Assembly: GCA_902729315.2 (NCBI GenBank)
Contig: LR746264.1
Span: forward strand, 8,959,878-9,023,877
Direction of reading: 5' to 3'
DNA: 64,000 nucleotides
DNA from: Spirodela intermedia
Lineage: Eukaryota; Streptophyta; Magnoliopsida; Alismatales; Araceae
This document shows positions 36,003-49,200 of this stretch, piece by piece. Numbering within the stretch: the stretch's first letter is position 1; each line of letters begins with the position of its first letter. Below the pieces are notes generated by a model. It saw nothing but the letters and a program-made list of their open reading frames with translations. It did no database searches and was not told the DNA's origin. A program made the translations under genes and the position numbers.

Positions 36003-36918
36003 GGAAAGCCACGGTCAGCGGAGACGAGGCGTTCAGTAAATATGGAAACATCGAACGCGTGGGGTCGGGTCTCCAAGCTAGTCGACCGTGGCCGCGGAGA
36101 GGAATTCGTAGGGCCCACACCCCGTCTGACCGCTAGTCGACCGGACTCCGTCCCCGCGGTCAGATATCCACCGTCCCTTGCGAGCATGGATTCCCATCTC
36201 CTTCCGTCGGTTTCTCACTAAAAACTCATCGACCATCAAACCATATGACCCGTGTCGTATGATAACCGTCATAGAGAAAGAGAGAGAGTTAGAGAGTTAG
36301 AGAGAGAGAGAGAGGAGGACTAAATAGTGTCACGTTCCGTTTTGTTAGGCATCCTAGTCGTCGCAAAGACCGGGAGGATGGCGGGTGAAGTTAACGTAGC
36401 CCAGATGGGTGAAAGACGAAAGGGGAGTTCCATGTACGTAGACTAGTACCATTAAGACTACTCAACATGACCGAGTAACCGACGTGGCAGGTTCCGCTCG
36501 GCGGACGCGGTTGACCGGGCCCAGTGCGAGAAGAGAAAAAAGGGGCTCATCTTCCACGGGGGAAACGGGTTGACGGAGGCAGCGGTCAAAAAAGTGACGC
36601 TATTGAGCGCGTGGAATCGGTCGCAGGGGGCCTTATCTAGTGGGGGAGCTGTCGGTTTCACGGCGGCGGTCTTCCTTACCGTTCAAAACTCCGACTCAAC
36701 CCCGAGTCATCATCACCCGAGCCCGCGAGGCCAAAGCCTACCGGCTGGGATCGGCCGGCTCTTCTTCTTCCTCTTCTCATTCCAGTGAGCTCGAGCGAGT
36801 CATCCGGGTCAGCCGAGTTGTCCAGGGTGAGATCTCCGGGCTAGGTTTCTGAATTCCAGCCAAGAACGCTTGGGATTGGTAGGCCTGGGCCGTCGAGGTC
36901 GAATGTGACATATATCAG

Positions 36919-36920
36919 CC

Positions 36921-36971
<51 letters not shown>
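36919..36971. repeat. CT microsatellite, about 53 bp
   Basis: CT run about 75 bp beyond the NFXL2 stop codon, so probably in or near its 3' UTR (GA on the transcript strand). Confidence 0.96.
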
Positions 36972-36972
<1 letters not shown>

Positions 36973-37046
36973 AGCTCCAATAAGCATGAAGGAACCTGGT
37001 GATGGGCGAGGTACAAGGGAAGGAATTCTGTTAAAGTTCTCGAAGG

Positions 37047-38368
37047 TCAGACCTTCGGATGACCCACCCTCCTCCGCTGGTGCCTTGAATCGATCTCGTC
37101 CATCCAGTCGGAGAGGCGGAACAGGCCCTTGTAACCGTAGTATATGGCTGCGAGGGTCAGAGCCAGGGCCAGCACCAGCAGCAGACACTTCCACAGGGCC
37201 GCCTTGATGACCTGCAAGCGCAGGGCGTTGACTTTTATCATGCCGTGGACGATAGATACTCTCGCCCAGTTCAGAAATTAGATAAAATTAGGATACTAGT
37301 AAAACCCACGTGAGATCTCGAGGTCCGGGGGTCTACTTTGACCCGTTCGGGTCGTTTTCTGCGCTTTCGCACGTGGTCCTCGCCTGCTGCCGAGCTCTGT
37401 GCAAATAAGGGGGTTTTATCTCAAATTAATCACCTTCCATCATGCTAAACATCTCACGGTCAACCCGATCGGGTTATTTCTAGATGCTGAACCAGAATAA
37501 AAAGAAGGATCGGAGATTTCAACAGGCGGTCAACTCCATGAATGGACGCAGCTGATGATGTCAAAGATGGAAATGTTCTCACGATAGGGTATGAGCATTA
37601 CCTCAGCCATTTTTGATCTACGGGGCAGCAGCTCGGGCTCGATGGTCTTGACTTTGCTCGCACAATCTGAATTGCATTGGAGAATCCTCAGCCCGAATTG
37701 ACTTCTTGGAACATCTTTTGGGTCTTGACCAGAGCCACGGAGAGCGTCTTGAACAGTTCGGCATACCCACTCCTCTCTCAGGTTTCCGCATGCACAGCGA
37801 ACCGTTGCCTGTGAAATTTGTTAATGAAAAAAGTCAAAGATGATGAAATATTTTATTTTCGACTTTTCACACTAAAAGTGGAGAGGGTAACATCATTAAA
37901 AACGTCATAATCAAGTACAGCCGAAGTACGGTGCCTTCAAACAGAAAAGTCAACTCCAGAAGCCTTCTTCATTCAACAACATTCATGGCCGCAGAATAAT
38001 TTGGGGTTTTCTCAAGAAGGGGGACCAGGGTGAGGTCCCACAGGAATTGGGTTTTCTTTTCGTATGGGAATCATAGAAGAACATTGAGAAGGAAAATCAT
38101 GTAACAGCAAGATCAATGAAGTACAGAAAGAAAGGTACCTTCTTGAGACAGTTGTCGATGGATGGGCATGTCCCAGGATGGCATATCTCTGAGCATAAAT
38201 GGGGACAGTTTGGCAGCTTCCTGCATAAATCATTGCCAGAGACTTTAGTCTCCAGCAAACTTCGACGACTACTAGAGAAAAGCAAGAGGCAAACTTCAAT
38301 GGAGAAAGAAATACTAAGTTATTTCTAAGTTCGACATATATACATACACATACACACATATATGTATG

Positions 38369-38413
<45 letters not shown>

Positions 38414-38549
38414 TGCAGTTATGAAAAGCCAAGAGAAAATATACCAATGAAGTTTATGCATTTTCTTTTGTTCATACTAATGGATTTAACTCAACATTTA
38501 AACTTCAATGGAGAAAGAAATATAATATATTTCTAAGTTCAATATATAA

Positions 38550-38595
<46 letters not shown>

Positions 38596-41500
38596 CATGT
38601 AGTCATGAAAAGCCAAGAGAAAATACACCAATAAAGTTTATGCATTTTCTTTTGTTCACACCAATGGATTTAACTCGGGATTTGAACCGGAAAACGCCCA
38701 CTGGTTAAAGGAATATACTGATTGGCCCGCATAAGCAGTGATCCTAGAGAACTCATCAGATGAAGCAATTGTGATGATGCAGTGCAAAAAGGGTCAAAGT
38801 TACTTTTACCTGTGGCAGGGGCCACCACATGAGCGGATCCTTTGCTGTTCGTCAGCAGACAGACTGTTGTAGTATATGCACTCAAAAACATGAACCAGGG
38901 AACTGCAATGGCACGATCTTTTGACGAGTACTTTGCAAGGAGGACAGTCGTTGGGGTGGCATGGTCGAGGGCATGGATGTGGGCAAGCAGGGCTTCTCTC
39001 CTAGACAGAGATTGAAGAAAAAGTCCTTTCTTTCCTGAGAGGTCAATGAGAACAGGAGAGTGGGGAACGATGAATGAGCTATCAAATGAGAAAAGCTGAC
39101 CTTTTGACAAGGAAGACGACACTGCTCACATGGCTCGGTGAGCCCAAGGGGGACATCATCAGCCGCTTGTGCTCCACCTATGTCTATGGCTGCTGATGGG
39201 AGACTGGGCTTCAAAGCATGACAAGACTTTGTGCAGTAATGGTTTCCGCAGTCCAGAGCATTTCCACACAGGTTTTGACAAGAAAATCTCACTTGACTGG
39301 AGCAGAGCATCTGAATAGAAGACAGAATATTTAGCTTTGACGGAATGCCACATGTAGACGGAATGGATTAAAAAAATAAAAAAAATCTTCGAGTGTTTGA
39401 TAATCCTAGCAGCTTAGCTCAGGAGGGACAGCCGATGTACATACAGCTCTGTCTTCCCCAATGTGCTTTCCAAGGCAAGATCTCAAGACGACTTCCTGGC
39501 AAGGAGGGCATGCTGACCCGGGAGTAGTCTGGGCTGGTTTTCCCTGCTTCTTCTTCCTGGCTCTTAATGAAAAATCCTGCTTGGGGGGTGGCACTGGTCC
39601 ATGACACCTTGAAGCAGATAGAATCCCTTGATCAAGCTACAGGAATGCATGAACATCTAAAGTAAAAGGTTGCCTCACATGAGGTGTGGAGCTGACTTTG
39701 AAAACGAACCTTAGTTTACATGTATGCCCGCATGACAGTTTCTCCTCACAAATCATTCGACAAGGTGGGCATGCTCCATAGTGGCATCTGTGTGGCTGTA
39801 GAGAAAACAGGGGGGGAGGATATTATTTGACGGGTGGACATATAACTGATCAATCAAACAAGAAAAAAAAGAAGCCATATGAGTAAATAAGTATTGAACA
39901 TTGGTGGTTCCTAGGCTTCAATCCGTGGATAAAACAATAGTAAAAACTGAAGGTCAATAAAGCAAACTTTTCTATGGGGCTGCGGGGCGGGAGAATGGAG
40001 GATTGTATGGAGTAACATCTGGCAAATGCAAAGGGCACCTTGATCTGTAATGGATCTAGTACATCAACGCCAAATAGGGGACAAGAAGGCAAGAGATCTA
40101 CAAAGCATCTTTGACTCGAATGGATCTGTCTCAATGACTGACCAGGTTGTTGGCTATGTGCCGAAATTGAATGGCCCGGACGATCTATCCTACCCCCCGA
40201 GAGTCAAAGGAAGGAGGGTAAAAAATAGACTACGAGGATGTCTCCAGGAAGAAAAGGTTCCAACGCATAAGGCAGCAGTGGGAAGCCAGATGTTCCTGTG
40301 AGAGAGAATTGAGTGTCACTCAAAGGAGGAGATTCGCAGAGGAAGATCACAGATCCTCAAGTGTCTTACTCTGTGAGGCTAGGCTCTGTGAGGTCAATGG
40401 GACTGACTCCCACCAAAGATGGGTGCATCGATCTCTTTCTATGGGAAGGACGAGATATCATCATTAATATCCCAGATATCTGAGATGGGTCATATATTTC
40501 TGGATACTTCTTGTCAGATCATGAATCAGGCGGATTTGCATGCTCTCATTGATGAACATGAGCCTGAACAACATGTGCCCCTTCTTTGTCCAATCTGCTC
40601 AAATGATGCCTCCTGGGCCAGGGAGCTTGAGTGGGGCGTCATTACTACATACACCATTACAGGGAATGGAAGCACATAAATTTTAAAAGCACAGAAAGCA
40701 CAAAAGAATCAAAATAAGAGAGTTAAGCATCTTGATACAAGACAACGTTTTGTTGATGACCAATATGCTCGACCGAGAAAAGAATAGAGAATGTACAATA
40801 TCTATATGGTTATGACTGAATATTTTCTTTATATAAATTTATGGAGAGGAGAAAAGTGCACCTTGACTGTAGAACTATGTCTACACAGACGAGTGGCATC
40901 GCACGGTTTCGGACACCTGGGGGGCCTCTGTTCTCTTTCTGTTCCACAAGGAACCTAGCTTGACATTCATTCAGAAACTTTAGAATGACATGCACGGGAG
41001 TGTAAAATAACCTAGAAATAAATGCATTATACGACTAAAAATACCATTGAAACAAGATATCAAACGATAATTTGTCATTCTCTAAATAAACAACAATTTT
41101 GTAATATATGGTATAAGATTATGCCTGAAACAACTGGTCAAACTAGATGACTTTGAGAAACCAAGATAACCAATGATAAGTAAAGAAAAAAAAAGTTCAA
41201 ATACGACCTAGGTTGGTACCAGCGCATGCTTGTTGAGGTCATTAGAGCTTGAAGCCTTAAAATCAATATAGGAGAGCCTTAGTGATGCTAACGCTCTTAC
41301 GATTTCCAGGCAAATATTTCTTATTCTTCTTAACTTTTTCACATTATTCTCATTATTTTCTTCTTCAAGCCAGAGAGGTGAACCGCAAGTTTCAGAAAAG
41401 AGATGTTAAATTGAGGAAATGAAAGGTTACGCAATGCAACCAAAGTTGATATAACATCAACTAGAAGAATACTCCCCCACAGGAAGACGGAAGGGAGAAG

Positions 41501-44500
41501 TTGTGTTTATTAAACTATTAAATCCTTGCAAGTCAATGGGTGGGGTCCTTCTCTCACCCAAAAAAATCCTGATTTAAACAAGCCTTTATAATATCAGTAA
41601 AAAAAATTCTGAATTCTTCACTCAGAAATGCCTTAACTGAGCGATTGATAAAAAAAATGTGAATTGATTTCTTCAGCCAATTCAAAGCGACACAATGGAA
41701 AGTCATAAATATTTTTTGAATAAAATGAAGTACATCAAAAAACCATACCTCAAAGTGTGTTTCTCCGCATGCACACGAAATGGAAACCATCAGAGGGCAA
41801 GGAGAACAAATACCCCTGAGAAATACATACTTCTTGATTACAAATCAAATAAAGACTCATTCAGAATGAAACTGAAGTTCGCTTACAAGCGAAGTACCTA
41901 TAATATGTGTAGAAGACATTAAAGAATAAAGGTTAAGAACAGATAAAGAAAGTGTTGTGTTAACACGGGACTACAATAAATGGTACTGTCGTAAGCAATT
42001 CTGGGGACGGGAGCTTATTTCCATCACATTTAGAGCATCTTTTCTTGTTGCAGTAGGAGTAAGTAAATATTAATATTTCGCTCATCAGAAAATATTGATG
42101 CAGGATACCAATAAAATTTGCGTGTACACGGACATGTGCGCATGCCATGTGATTTCTTCATCCATATAAAATTAAACTGACAAGGAATACTGATACATGA
42201 ACTGTTATGGACGGGACGATGTTACAGAAGGACAATGGAGTGTTCTCAAACCTCACCATGTCTTATATGGAGAGGTGTTACCTAATAGATGGAAGCGGAA
42301 AAATGTGAAAATGAACATTGGTCAAAGGGGTGACATTAAGCAGGTAATGTTGATACAACATTGGAATGGCAGTCAATGATCTAACAGTCGCTTCTACAGA
42401 TCTATCTGCACGAGGGTCCTATTGCAGGTTCTAGGCTAGAAGCTGTAAAGGAAATAAATGGTAGGATCTCTAGGACCGAAGAAATATTGGATCCACTGTT
42501 GGCTTGTATAGACTTATGTAGTTATGCTCAACACGACTGTAGAGAAATGCATTGACATGAGTGATCAAACATATAGAGGTGATTGACATCGGTGTATAAT
42601 TGATCTGCTAAAGACAGAAATCTTCTGTCCAAAGCGATCTGCTAGATTCCTGTTTGTTGTACAGATGCATACCGAGTCAACTAAAAAGACACTTTTATTC
42701 ATTTAATTTGTATGTTTTTAGGATTTTTAACTCAGCCTTTCTATCCTTGCTTTCCATCTGTGTCTGTGGCAGCATCGACAGCAGATGAAGCATTCTTATC
42801 AATCAAGATGTGAGCATTCATTCTTGTCCATTAGGTAAAGATGTTCAGGAAGGAAAGAATGTGTTGCAACTTGGCTATGTCTTAATGCTTATTAAAAAAA
42901 ACTGACCACATTATATTACCCTGAGAAGCGCTCTCACGTTTGAAGAGACTCGCCAAAGGGGACTTGGTGGGATAGATGAACTTTCACAATAGCTGTTGCT
43001 AATGTGGGTAATCCTTGAAAAAATGGAGAGGATAGGATGCTCTTTCCCTGAACAGCTCCTTGTCGTATGGAACATGATGGCACCAAGAAAAATGATATTT
43101 AAATCTGGAAGAGCCTTCCTATAATCAGTATAATATTATACAGAACGCTGGTCTAACGGGCAAGGACTCGACCACAGTTTGTAATCAAATGGACAAAGAA
43201 GGATGACAATTATGCCAAACCAAGCAAAGATAAATAGATTGCCATTACAGGAAGCATTCTAATGGAGAGTGTGAGATCAATGAATAGATAACATGCACTG
43301 AACGGAGTGGGATTACATATTAGAGGAATGTAGGAACTGTCCAAACAGATCTGACATTGAAGGCTGGGATATGTGATCTTTGTTTCTTCCCTAAAATACA
43401 AACTATGATTCCCTCCGTCACCCTGAGAAGTTAAAGAAGATGGAAAACAACATTCGGGATAATTCAAGGCCAAAACAATAACAAGTATTAACCCAGTCAT
43501 GTCGTATAGTTTCATTTCAGGTTTGATGCCTTTTCATATAGAATCAGAGAAATATGAAATAATTGAGCTTTTTTTCTTTTCTTATTATACATTAAAACAA
43601 TTGCGTTACATATATTAGGCTAAATGTAACTAACAAGGCAATTATCTAGATTCTTGAGTACCAAATCTGTCCTCTCTATGTGACACAGATTGAAGATGAA
43701 ACAAAGAGGAAGGTGATGCAAGTTTCATAACGGAACTTCTTCATGAAATAATTTAACAGAAAAGTGAACTAAGATACTTCACGCCCATGCCTAAGGAAGA
43801 AGAAGGCATTCTGGTGGATTACGTGCCTGTGGCATGGAGAAGGGCATTTATGATTGTCACATCGAAGCTTCCTGCCACAGATCTGAATCACGAGTTATTA
43901 TAGAAGACGGCCTGTACACAAGAAGGAAAAATAGGAAAAGAATGTAGTCTACACCTCTGGGCAGGGTAGGCAGTTTCCATCACAGCAGCGGCGCTTACAT
44001 GCATGACGCCCGCAGTCTCGCAACTTCTGGCATTTTCGTTCACAAATCAAATCTTGAAAGCAGGGAACCTAGATTGAGTCCATAGCAAAACACCTTCTGT
44101 TCAACTGATAATATGCCATTTTGGGAACGTATATCATGCGGGGAAATAACTTCAGTACGTCAACGCCAGCATTTAGGTGTCAGAGGCTTACCTCCTTTCT
44201 CAATCCCCCACAGCGGCAAAACTTGACAAGAACATTCCTGCAACTCTCCACGCATGGCCCCTGGTGGCATCTTTCTGGGCACCGGTGGATGTTACAGGAA
44301 AGGAACTTCTCGCAGGTTGACCCGCAAGCAGGAACGATGGCATCACAGGCTACTCCCTCGTGATACCTTTTTCCACATGGACATGTCCTCTTACCCTGCA
44401 ATGGGCAGTCCCCACAAGGTCCGGCATGGCAACCCCGGGTACAAGCATGTTTCCCGCAGATGAGAAACCCGCCACATGGCTTCTCGCACTGGAACAGACG

Positions 44501-45319
44501 CTCGCAGCACTCTCTCTCCGCCTCCTCCCTCCCGCAAAGGCAACGATACGTCCCCTTCACCCGGCATGGTGGGCAGGGGCCCTCGTGGCACTTCTCTGTG
44601 CAGCGGTGAGTTTTGCATCCTAAGAGCTTGCCACAGGGTCTGTTGCAAGAGAATTCCTTAAGGGCACATCGCCGGACGTCTTTGGTGAATCCGCAGAAGC
44701 ACCGGGTAGTGACGAGCTTCGGACAGGGAGGGCAGGGGCCCGGGTGGCAGAGGAGGAGGCAATGGTGGCCACAGTCCCCTCGGAGGGAACGCCCGCAAAT
44801 CTCGCCGCATGAATGCGGGACGATCCATGGATCGGGCGGCGGGTTCTCAACCTTGCCGCAGTAGCAGTAATAGATCCGGGGGATCAGGTTCTGCGGGTAG
44901 TTCAACCTACACTTGGGGCAGTGCCAATCTGTGGACGAGGGGAGCGACGGCCTGGAAGAGGATGGTGGAAGGGACGAGCACTGGCGCGCCCAAGACTGGA
45001 TGCAGATGAGATGGAAGAGATCGTAGCATCCAGAAGAGCACGACCAGGCGGGATCAGAAGGCCGGATCCGCTCGAGGCAGATGAGGCACGCGACGAAAGA
45101 GCTCTTACGGGAGGAGCCCAGGAAGGAGCGAATCTTGGCGAGGTCCTGGCCCGATGAGGCCCCGGAGGCCTGGAGGTAGGCGGAGAACACGCTGTCCTCA
45201 GCCACCGCCAACCGCTCCGCCGGCTCCTCTCCGCCGCTGCTGCTGGCGTCGGAGTCGGAGAAGATGGCATCGACGGCGGGAGCCGCCCTCACCAACGGAG
45301 GGAATTCTGTCGTGGGCAT
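37047..45319 (-). CDS. NFXL2: NF-X1-type zinc-finger protein with C-terminal membrane anchor
   Basis: Homologue of Arabidopsis NFXL2, a regulator of stress responses and the circadian clock. Twelve exons on the minus strand: 45319-44192, 44068-43955, 43882-43827, 41815-41749, 40954-40862, 39795-39710, 39607-39445, 39310-39101, 39000-38810, 38220-38139, 37808-37602, 37211-37047; 853 residues with every phase matched. A RING/PHD-like Cys-rich domain ([10 protein letters not shown] ... WHCPKC, from residue 78) resembles an E3 ligase domain. Many NF-X1 fingers follow ([47 protein letters not shown]). The last exon encodes a single hydrophobic helix (about 806-826) and a short charged tail ([18 protein letters not shown]). 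The start is the first ATG in a frame open to 45361. Intron 3 appears to be GC-AG. Confidence 0.92.
38291..38676. repeat. Tandem direct repeat (about 200 + 177 bp) in NFXL2 intron 9
   Basis: Copy A (38291-38492) and copy B (38500-38676) both begin AAACTTCAATGGAGAAAGAA, contain a simple-sequence core, then share CATGAAAAGCCAAGAGAAAA-like and GTTTATGCATTTTCTTTTG blocks and end ATGGATTTAACTC. The cores differ: copy A has ACAT/GTAT then (TA)n at 38373-38411, copy B has (AC)n at about 38559-38584 then (TA)n. A recent local duplication followed by microsatellite drift explains this. Confidence 0.9.
41816..43826 (-). other. NFXL2 intron 3, apparent GC-AG intron
   Basis: Joining CCACAG (donor next bases GCACGT) to the acceptor CTCAG/GGG gives [16 protein letters not shown], which fits the conserved CHRG.C.PCP block of plant NFXL2. 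A GT-AG pair exists (exon end 43823 and acceptor 41833, next exon 41832) and is also in frame, but it would insert seven residues (HKYVFLR) into the finger. Confidence 0.6.
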
Positions 45320-45889
45320 CTCTCTCTGGAGGGACGCAAAGCCCGGTGCTACAGGCCGCAACTATGCACCCCTCCAAGATGACAGGATGGTCCTTCACAT
45401 CCCACAAGCCAGGAAGAGTTTGGGCTCATCATTCAAAGCACAATCAAGCCTCTGCAACTTCTACTTCTCAAGGATGCGCCCAAGCTCGGATCTGCTGAAC
45501 CTCCGTCGTGAAAGGATCTAATTTTATATAAGAATTAATCAATTTAGACTCGTAAAAATCAAATTAATTGCCCTAATAAAGATGGGCTTCGCTGGTGACC
45601 AAAAAAAGAGGAAATCTTGGGAGAAAACATCGGACAGATTTCTCTCGGTGGATCTGGTGAGGTTCATATCCACGGCCCATGAAAAAAGGTACTCACTTCT
45701 GCGCATTTACAGTGGCATTCTCTTCTAGAGATCCCCCCCTCCCCCTCCTCCGGTTCAATTCAGCTCTTCTTGATTTTTAACCAAGGAATGGGGCAGGCAT
45801 CATCTATACGAAAGCTGACCGTGATAAATTATGAACGTTATGTGATTAAGAGGATGGGGTTGACCCTGGTGCAACGAGGTCAACGACAG
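45320..45889. other. Compact spacer: NFXL2 promoter and PLC 3' end
   Basis: Only 570 bp separate the NFXL2 start codon from the stop codon of the phospholipase C gene on the same strand, so the NFXL2 promoter must overlap or abut the PLC 3' UTR. A good TATA box is present. No other feature was found. Confidence 0.6.
45523..45530 (-). promoter_or_regulatory. TATA box of NFXL2
   Basis: Minus-strand CTTATATAAAATTAG lies about 205 bp upstream of the start codon, which implies a 5' UTR of about 170 nt. Confidence 0.5.
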
Positions 45890-46241
45890 TCAGAGGAATT
45901 GGAAACGCATGAGAAGCCTCACGGAGCTGAACTTGGTGCCCTTGCGGTCGTAGAGAGGGACAGCCCTAATCCCGGGTCTCAGCTCGGAAACCGGCAGGCA
46001 GGTCTGACCGCCGAAGTCGTCCTTCTCCGACATGTCGTACTCGTGGACCTCGACCCGCAGCAGGGCGAGCTCCGGGACGGTCAACGGGAAGGTGAACTCC
46101 TGCTCCCACGCCGGCGCCCAGTGGTCCTCTATCGCCCTCGTCCTCTTCATCAGGTTGTCGGCCGGCACTCCAGCTATCCCCACCTGCAGTACCCAAGCTG
46201 TCAGCCCTCTAAAGCCCCTTCTATCTAAGAGAGAGAGAAAG

Positions 46242-46279
<38 letters not shown>

Positions 46280-49200
46280 CGCAGAACCAGGTTGAAAGAG
46301 GAATGGGTTGACTGTTTTCTGTACCCACCCTTGCATAGAAATCCGGTGGAGAGTACAAGTCAAAGTGCGTATCCTTAAAGTCCTGGCGCCAACCATCGCC
46401 CATGTACACTTTGACCTGTTCCAAGAATAAAGATTCAAATATGAGGAGGCGAGGTGGGATGGAAACCTTTTATTTCCGCGAAGTCGCCGGCTACTTCTCA
46501 CCTTCAAGATTTTCTTGACCGGCAACCACGCTTTGGGATCGAAGACTTCGCCGTTCGGCCCGACATTCATCAGGAAGTCGGGTTTTTTAACGAACCCGCA
46601 ACCTCCGTTGGCCCTGTAAAAGCCCTGCATCAGCCAGAGAGACCTCCCATATCCCTGTCCGTGAATCAGGAGGGCTGATAAGAGATACATCAATTCAAAT
46701 CACTGCTCTCTCTCTTCCTCTCTCTCTCTTTCTTTCTCTCTCTTGTTGATTAGAGAGAGAGAGAGAGAGAGAGAAGGGTGGGTTCAGTAAAGAAGAAAGC
46801 TTTGAACTACAGAGACAATAGTACGATTAAGAACAGATCCATTGGATGGCAAGCGCCTATAAACAGCAATCATCCTGCAGATTTGCGCTTGTTCATACAT
46901 TTTTATGACAAGATGAGAAACCGAGGATAACCAAGGGGTTGGGATAGATGTGAGCAAAAGTCAAAAAAAATTTATAATTTTGGGCAGAGGACCGGAGAAA
47001 ACCTGCATATTGAATGCAACCATCTGAGCTCCGTGCATCCACCCGATCAGTGGGTTGTAGTTTGATGAGTTGACGCGAGTACCCTTTGGATATATTCTAA
47101 GCAAATTCTTCTGAGTGAATCTGAAAACCAAGGATTCATAGACTTCAAAGCTCAAAGAATCAAAGCGGTTCCAAGCCTCCAACTTTCCAATAAGTCGCCT
47201 CAAAGGCATGAACAATTTACGGTACCACAGATATAACTAATCATGTTTTAAAGAAGAATCATACGGCCAATCTGTCATGTTTTCTTGAATCATACGGCCA
47301 ATCTGTAGAACATGTATCTTGCATCTTCTCAGGATTTATATGAATTTGCTTTCAAATCTTATAAAAAGTGGCGAGAGCCTGAACATCTGAGGAAGAAATA
47401 AGGCAATTCACAGCAATGCCATGTTCAGTACCTTACTATATCTTTACCGTAGGATCTTGCGGCCCTCTCGAGTTCTTGCTCGCTCAGACTAAGACGCCTG
47501 ACCTTGTTAGGATCCACTTTCAATGCCTCTTTCAGACCACCCTTGGGCTTCCCGGCAGTGATAGTAATTAGTTGTCTATATTCAGGCGATGAATTCCGGA
47601 GCATTTTTGTATCATCATCGTCTTCGATATTGATATCTTTTTCATCATGTTCATGATCATGTTCATCGTCCTGTCGGAGAGAAGATCAACCTGGGAAAGT
47701 TTAGCACAGAAGACTGAACAAAGAAGAGAGCACCAGATCTCAAGTAAGACCTTATCATCATACTGAAGCTCAGATTTTAAGTCTGCAATCTCCTTCCCCC
47801 ATGATTCTCCCTCAGACTCTCCATCTTTATCCTTTGAAAGCTCAGACTCTAGGTACTCTTTTGGGGGCTTTGTTGAAAGAATTATTCGCCTCTTCAAAGC
47901 TTCTGGTGACGGGAATTCATTCAGAAATTCTGATTTCGGGTAATATAGGGTATCTTCAAACGTCTGAGTGACCATCTAGAGCATAAAAAAATAAAATCAT
48001 ATATGAAATTCTGCCAGGCTTAGAATGGAATACAGAAATTCAATGGTGATAATAAAATCACCTTCGCAACTTTAGCTTGAAGGTCGGGAGTGAGATGATC
48101 CTCTAGGGTTATAATAACAGGGTATTGAGAAGTAACAAAAGCATTATCGCTGATTGTCCTAAGACATTTGATGAGTTCAACCGGAGAAGTCAGGGTCCTA
48201 TGGCATACAAAAAAAAACCCATATCACTAAATGAAATGAGAAAAGAGGAGTTTTGCTGCTGTTTAATGAAAAAATATCAACATAGAAAACCTGCGCAACT
48301 TCTGCATAAGGTACCTACAGTAGTAAATAAATCAATACTGTCTCATCAAAAGCAAAAACGTTGCCGGCTGAAACATCATGGAAAATGAGGAAAATCTGTT
48401 AAAAATAAAAACTTGGGAAACGAGCCGTTCTTGGTAAATTAATTCATCATACAATAATGTAGAAATTAGTGCATATTTGATAATGTTAAAATTTCGGCTC
48501 CCAAGTACCCAAAAAAAAGGGGCGAGTTAGCAACTTTTGTTAAGTAAATAAAAGGACCTGATATCCGTATTTCTGATAGTTATGCAATTCCATCCTAAAC
48601 TGATTTTCAGATAAAAAATACTGAAAGTCGAAATATCTGCACCAAAGTTGACGTGGCGGTTCATAACTCCATCAAAGATAACGCAAGTCAAATATATTAA
48701 TTAGGTTAGAATAAATTTACGCAACAATGTGAATTTGAAAAAAAAAAGCAATAAATACCTTATTAACATTTAATGACATGTTAAAATCATTTTAATATGT
48801 TATTAAAGAATGTATATCGTACAGATGATAATAAAATTAGGAAAAAATCCGAGTTAACCAGAAGACATCAATTGGATAAATCGCCTTGTTATAACATACC
48901 CTCCATGACAAACATCAACACCATCTTTTGTAGAATTTGGCCAAATATCTAGCTCAATTACTTTGACACCTTTTTGAAGTGCCTTCTTGATAGGAATATC
49001 ACTGCAGTCACTACTGAGTTGGTTCCCCGTCAAGTAAGAATTATGACCAGTATAAATGAAGTAATGAGACAATGGAGCGGTCATATCCTGATGAACCTGC
49101 ACGCAGAAATATGACAATGTCAGGGTATCACATTAACAATCTACCTCTTACATTGTCAACAAACGGCAATTGAAACCATCAAATATAAAAGGAAAAAATA

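Larger units (their letters stand above)
35828..37046. other. Receptor kinase promoter and NFXL2 3' region
   Basis: Non-coding DNA with GCC/GGC repeats in the 5' leader of the receptor kinase, short GA runs at 36277-36314 and a long CT tract. No further gene seen. Confidence 0.55.

Noticed and set aside
40050..40679. Two plus-strand frames within an NFXL2 intron
   Set aside because: They lie between confirmed NFXL2 exons on the opposite strand, and neither resembles a known protein or transposase.
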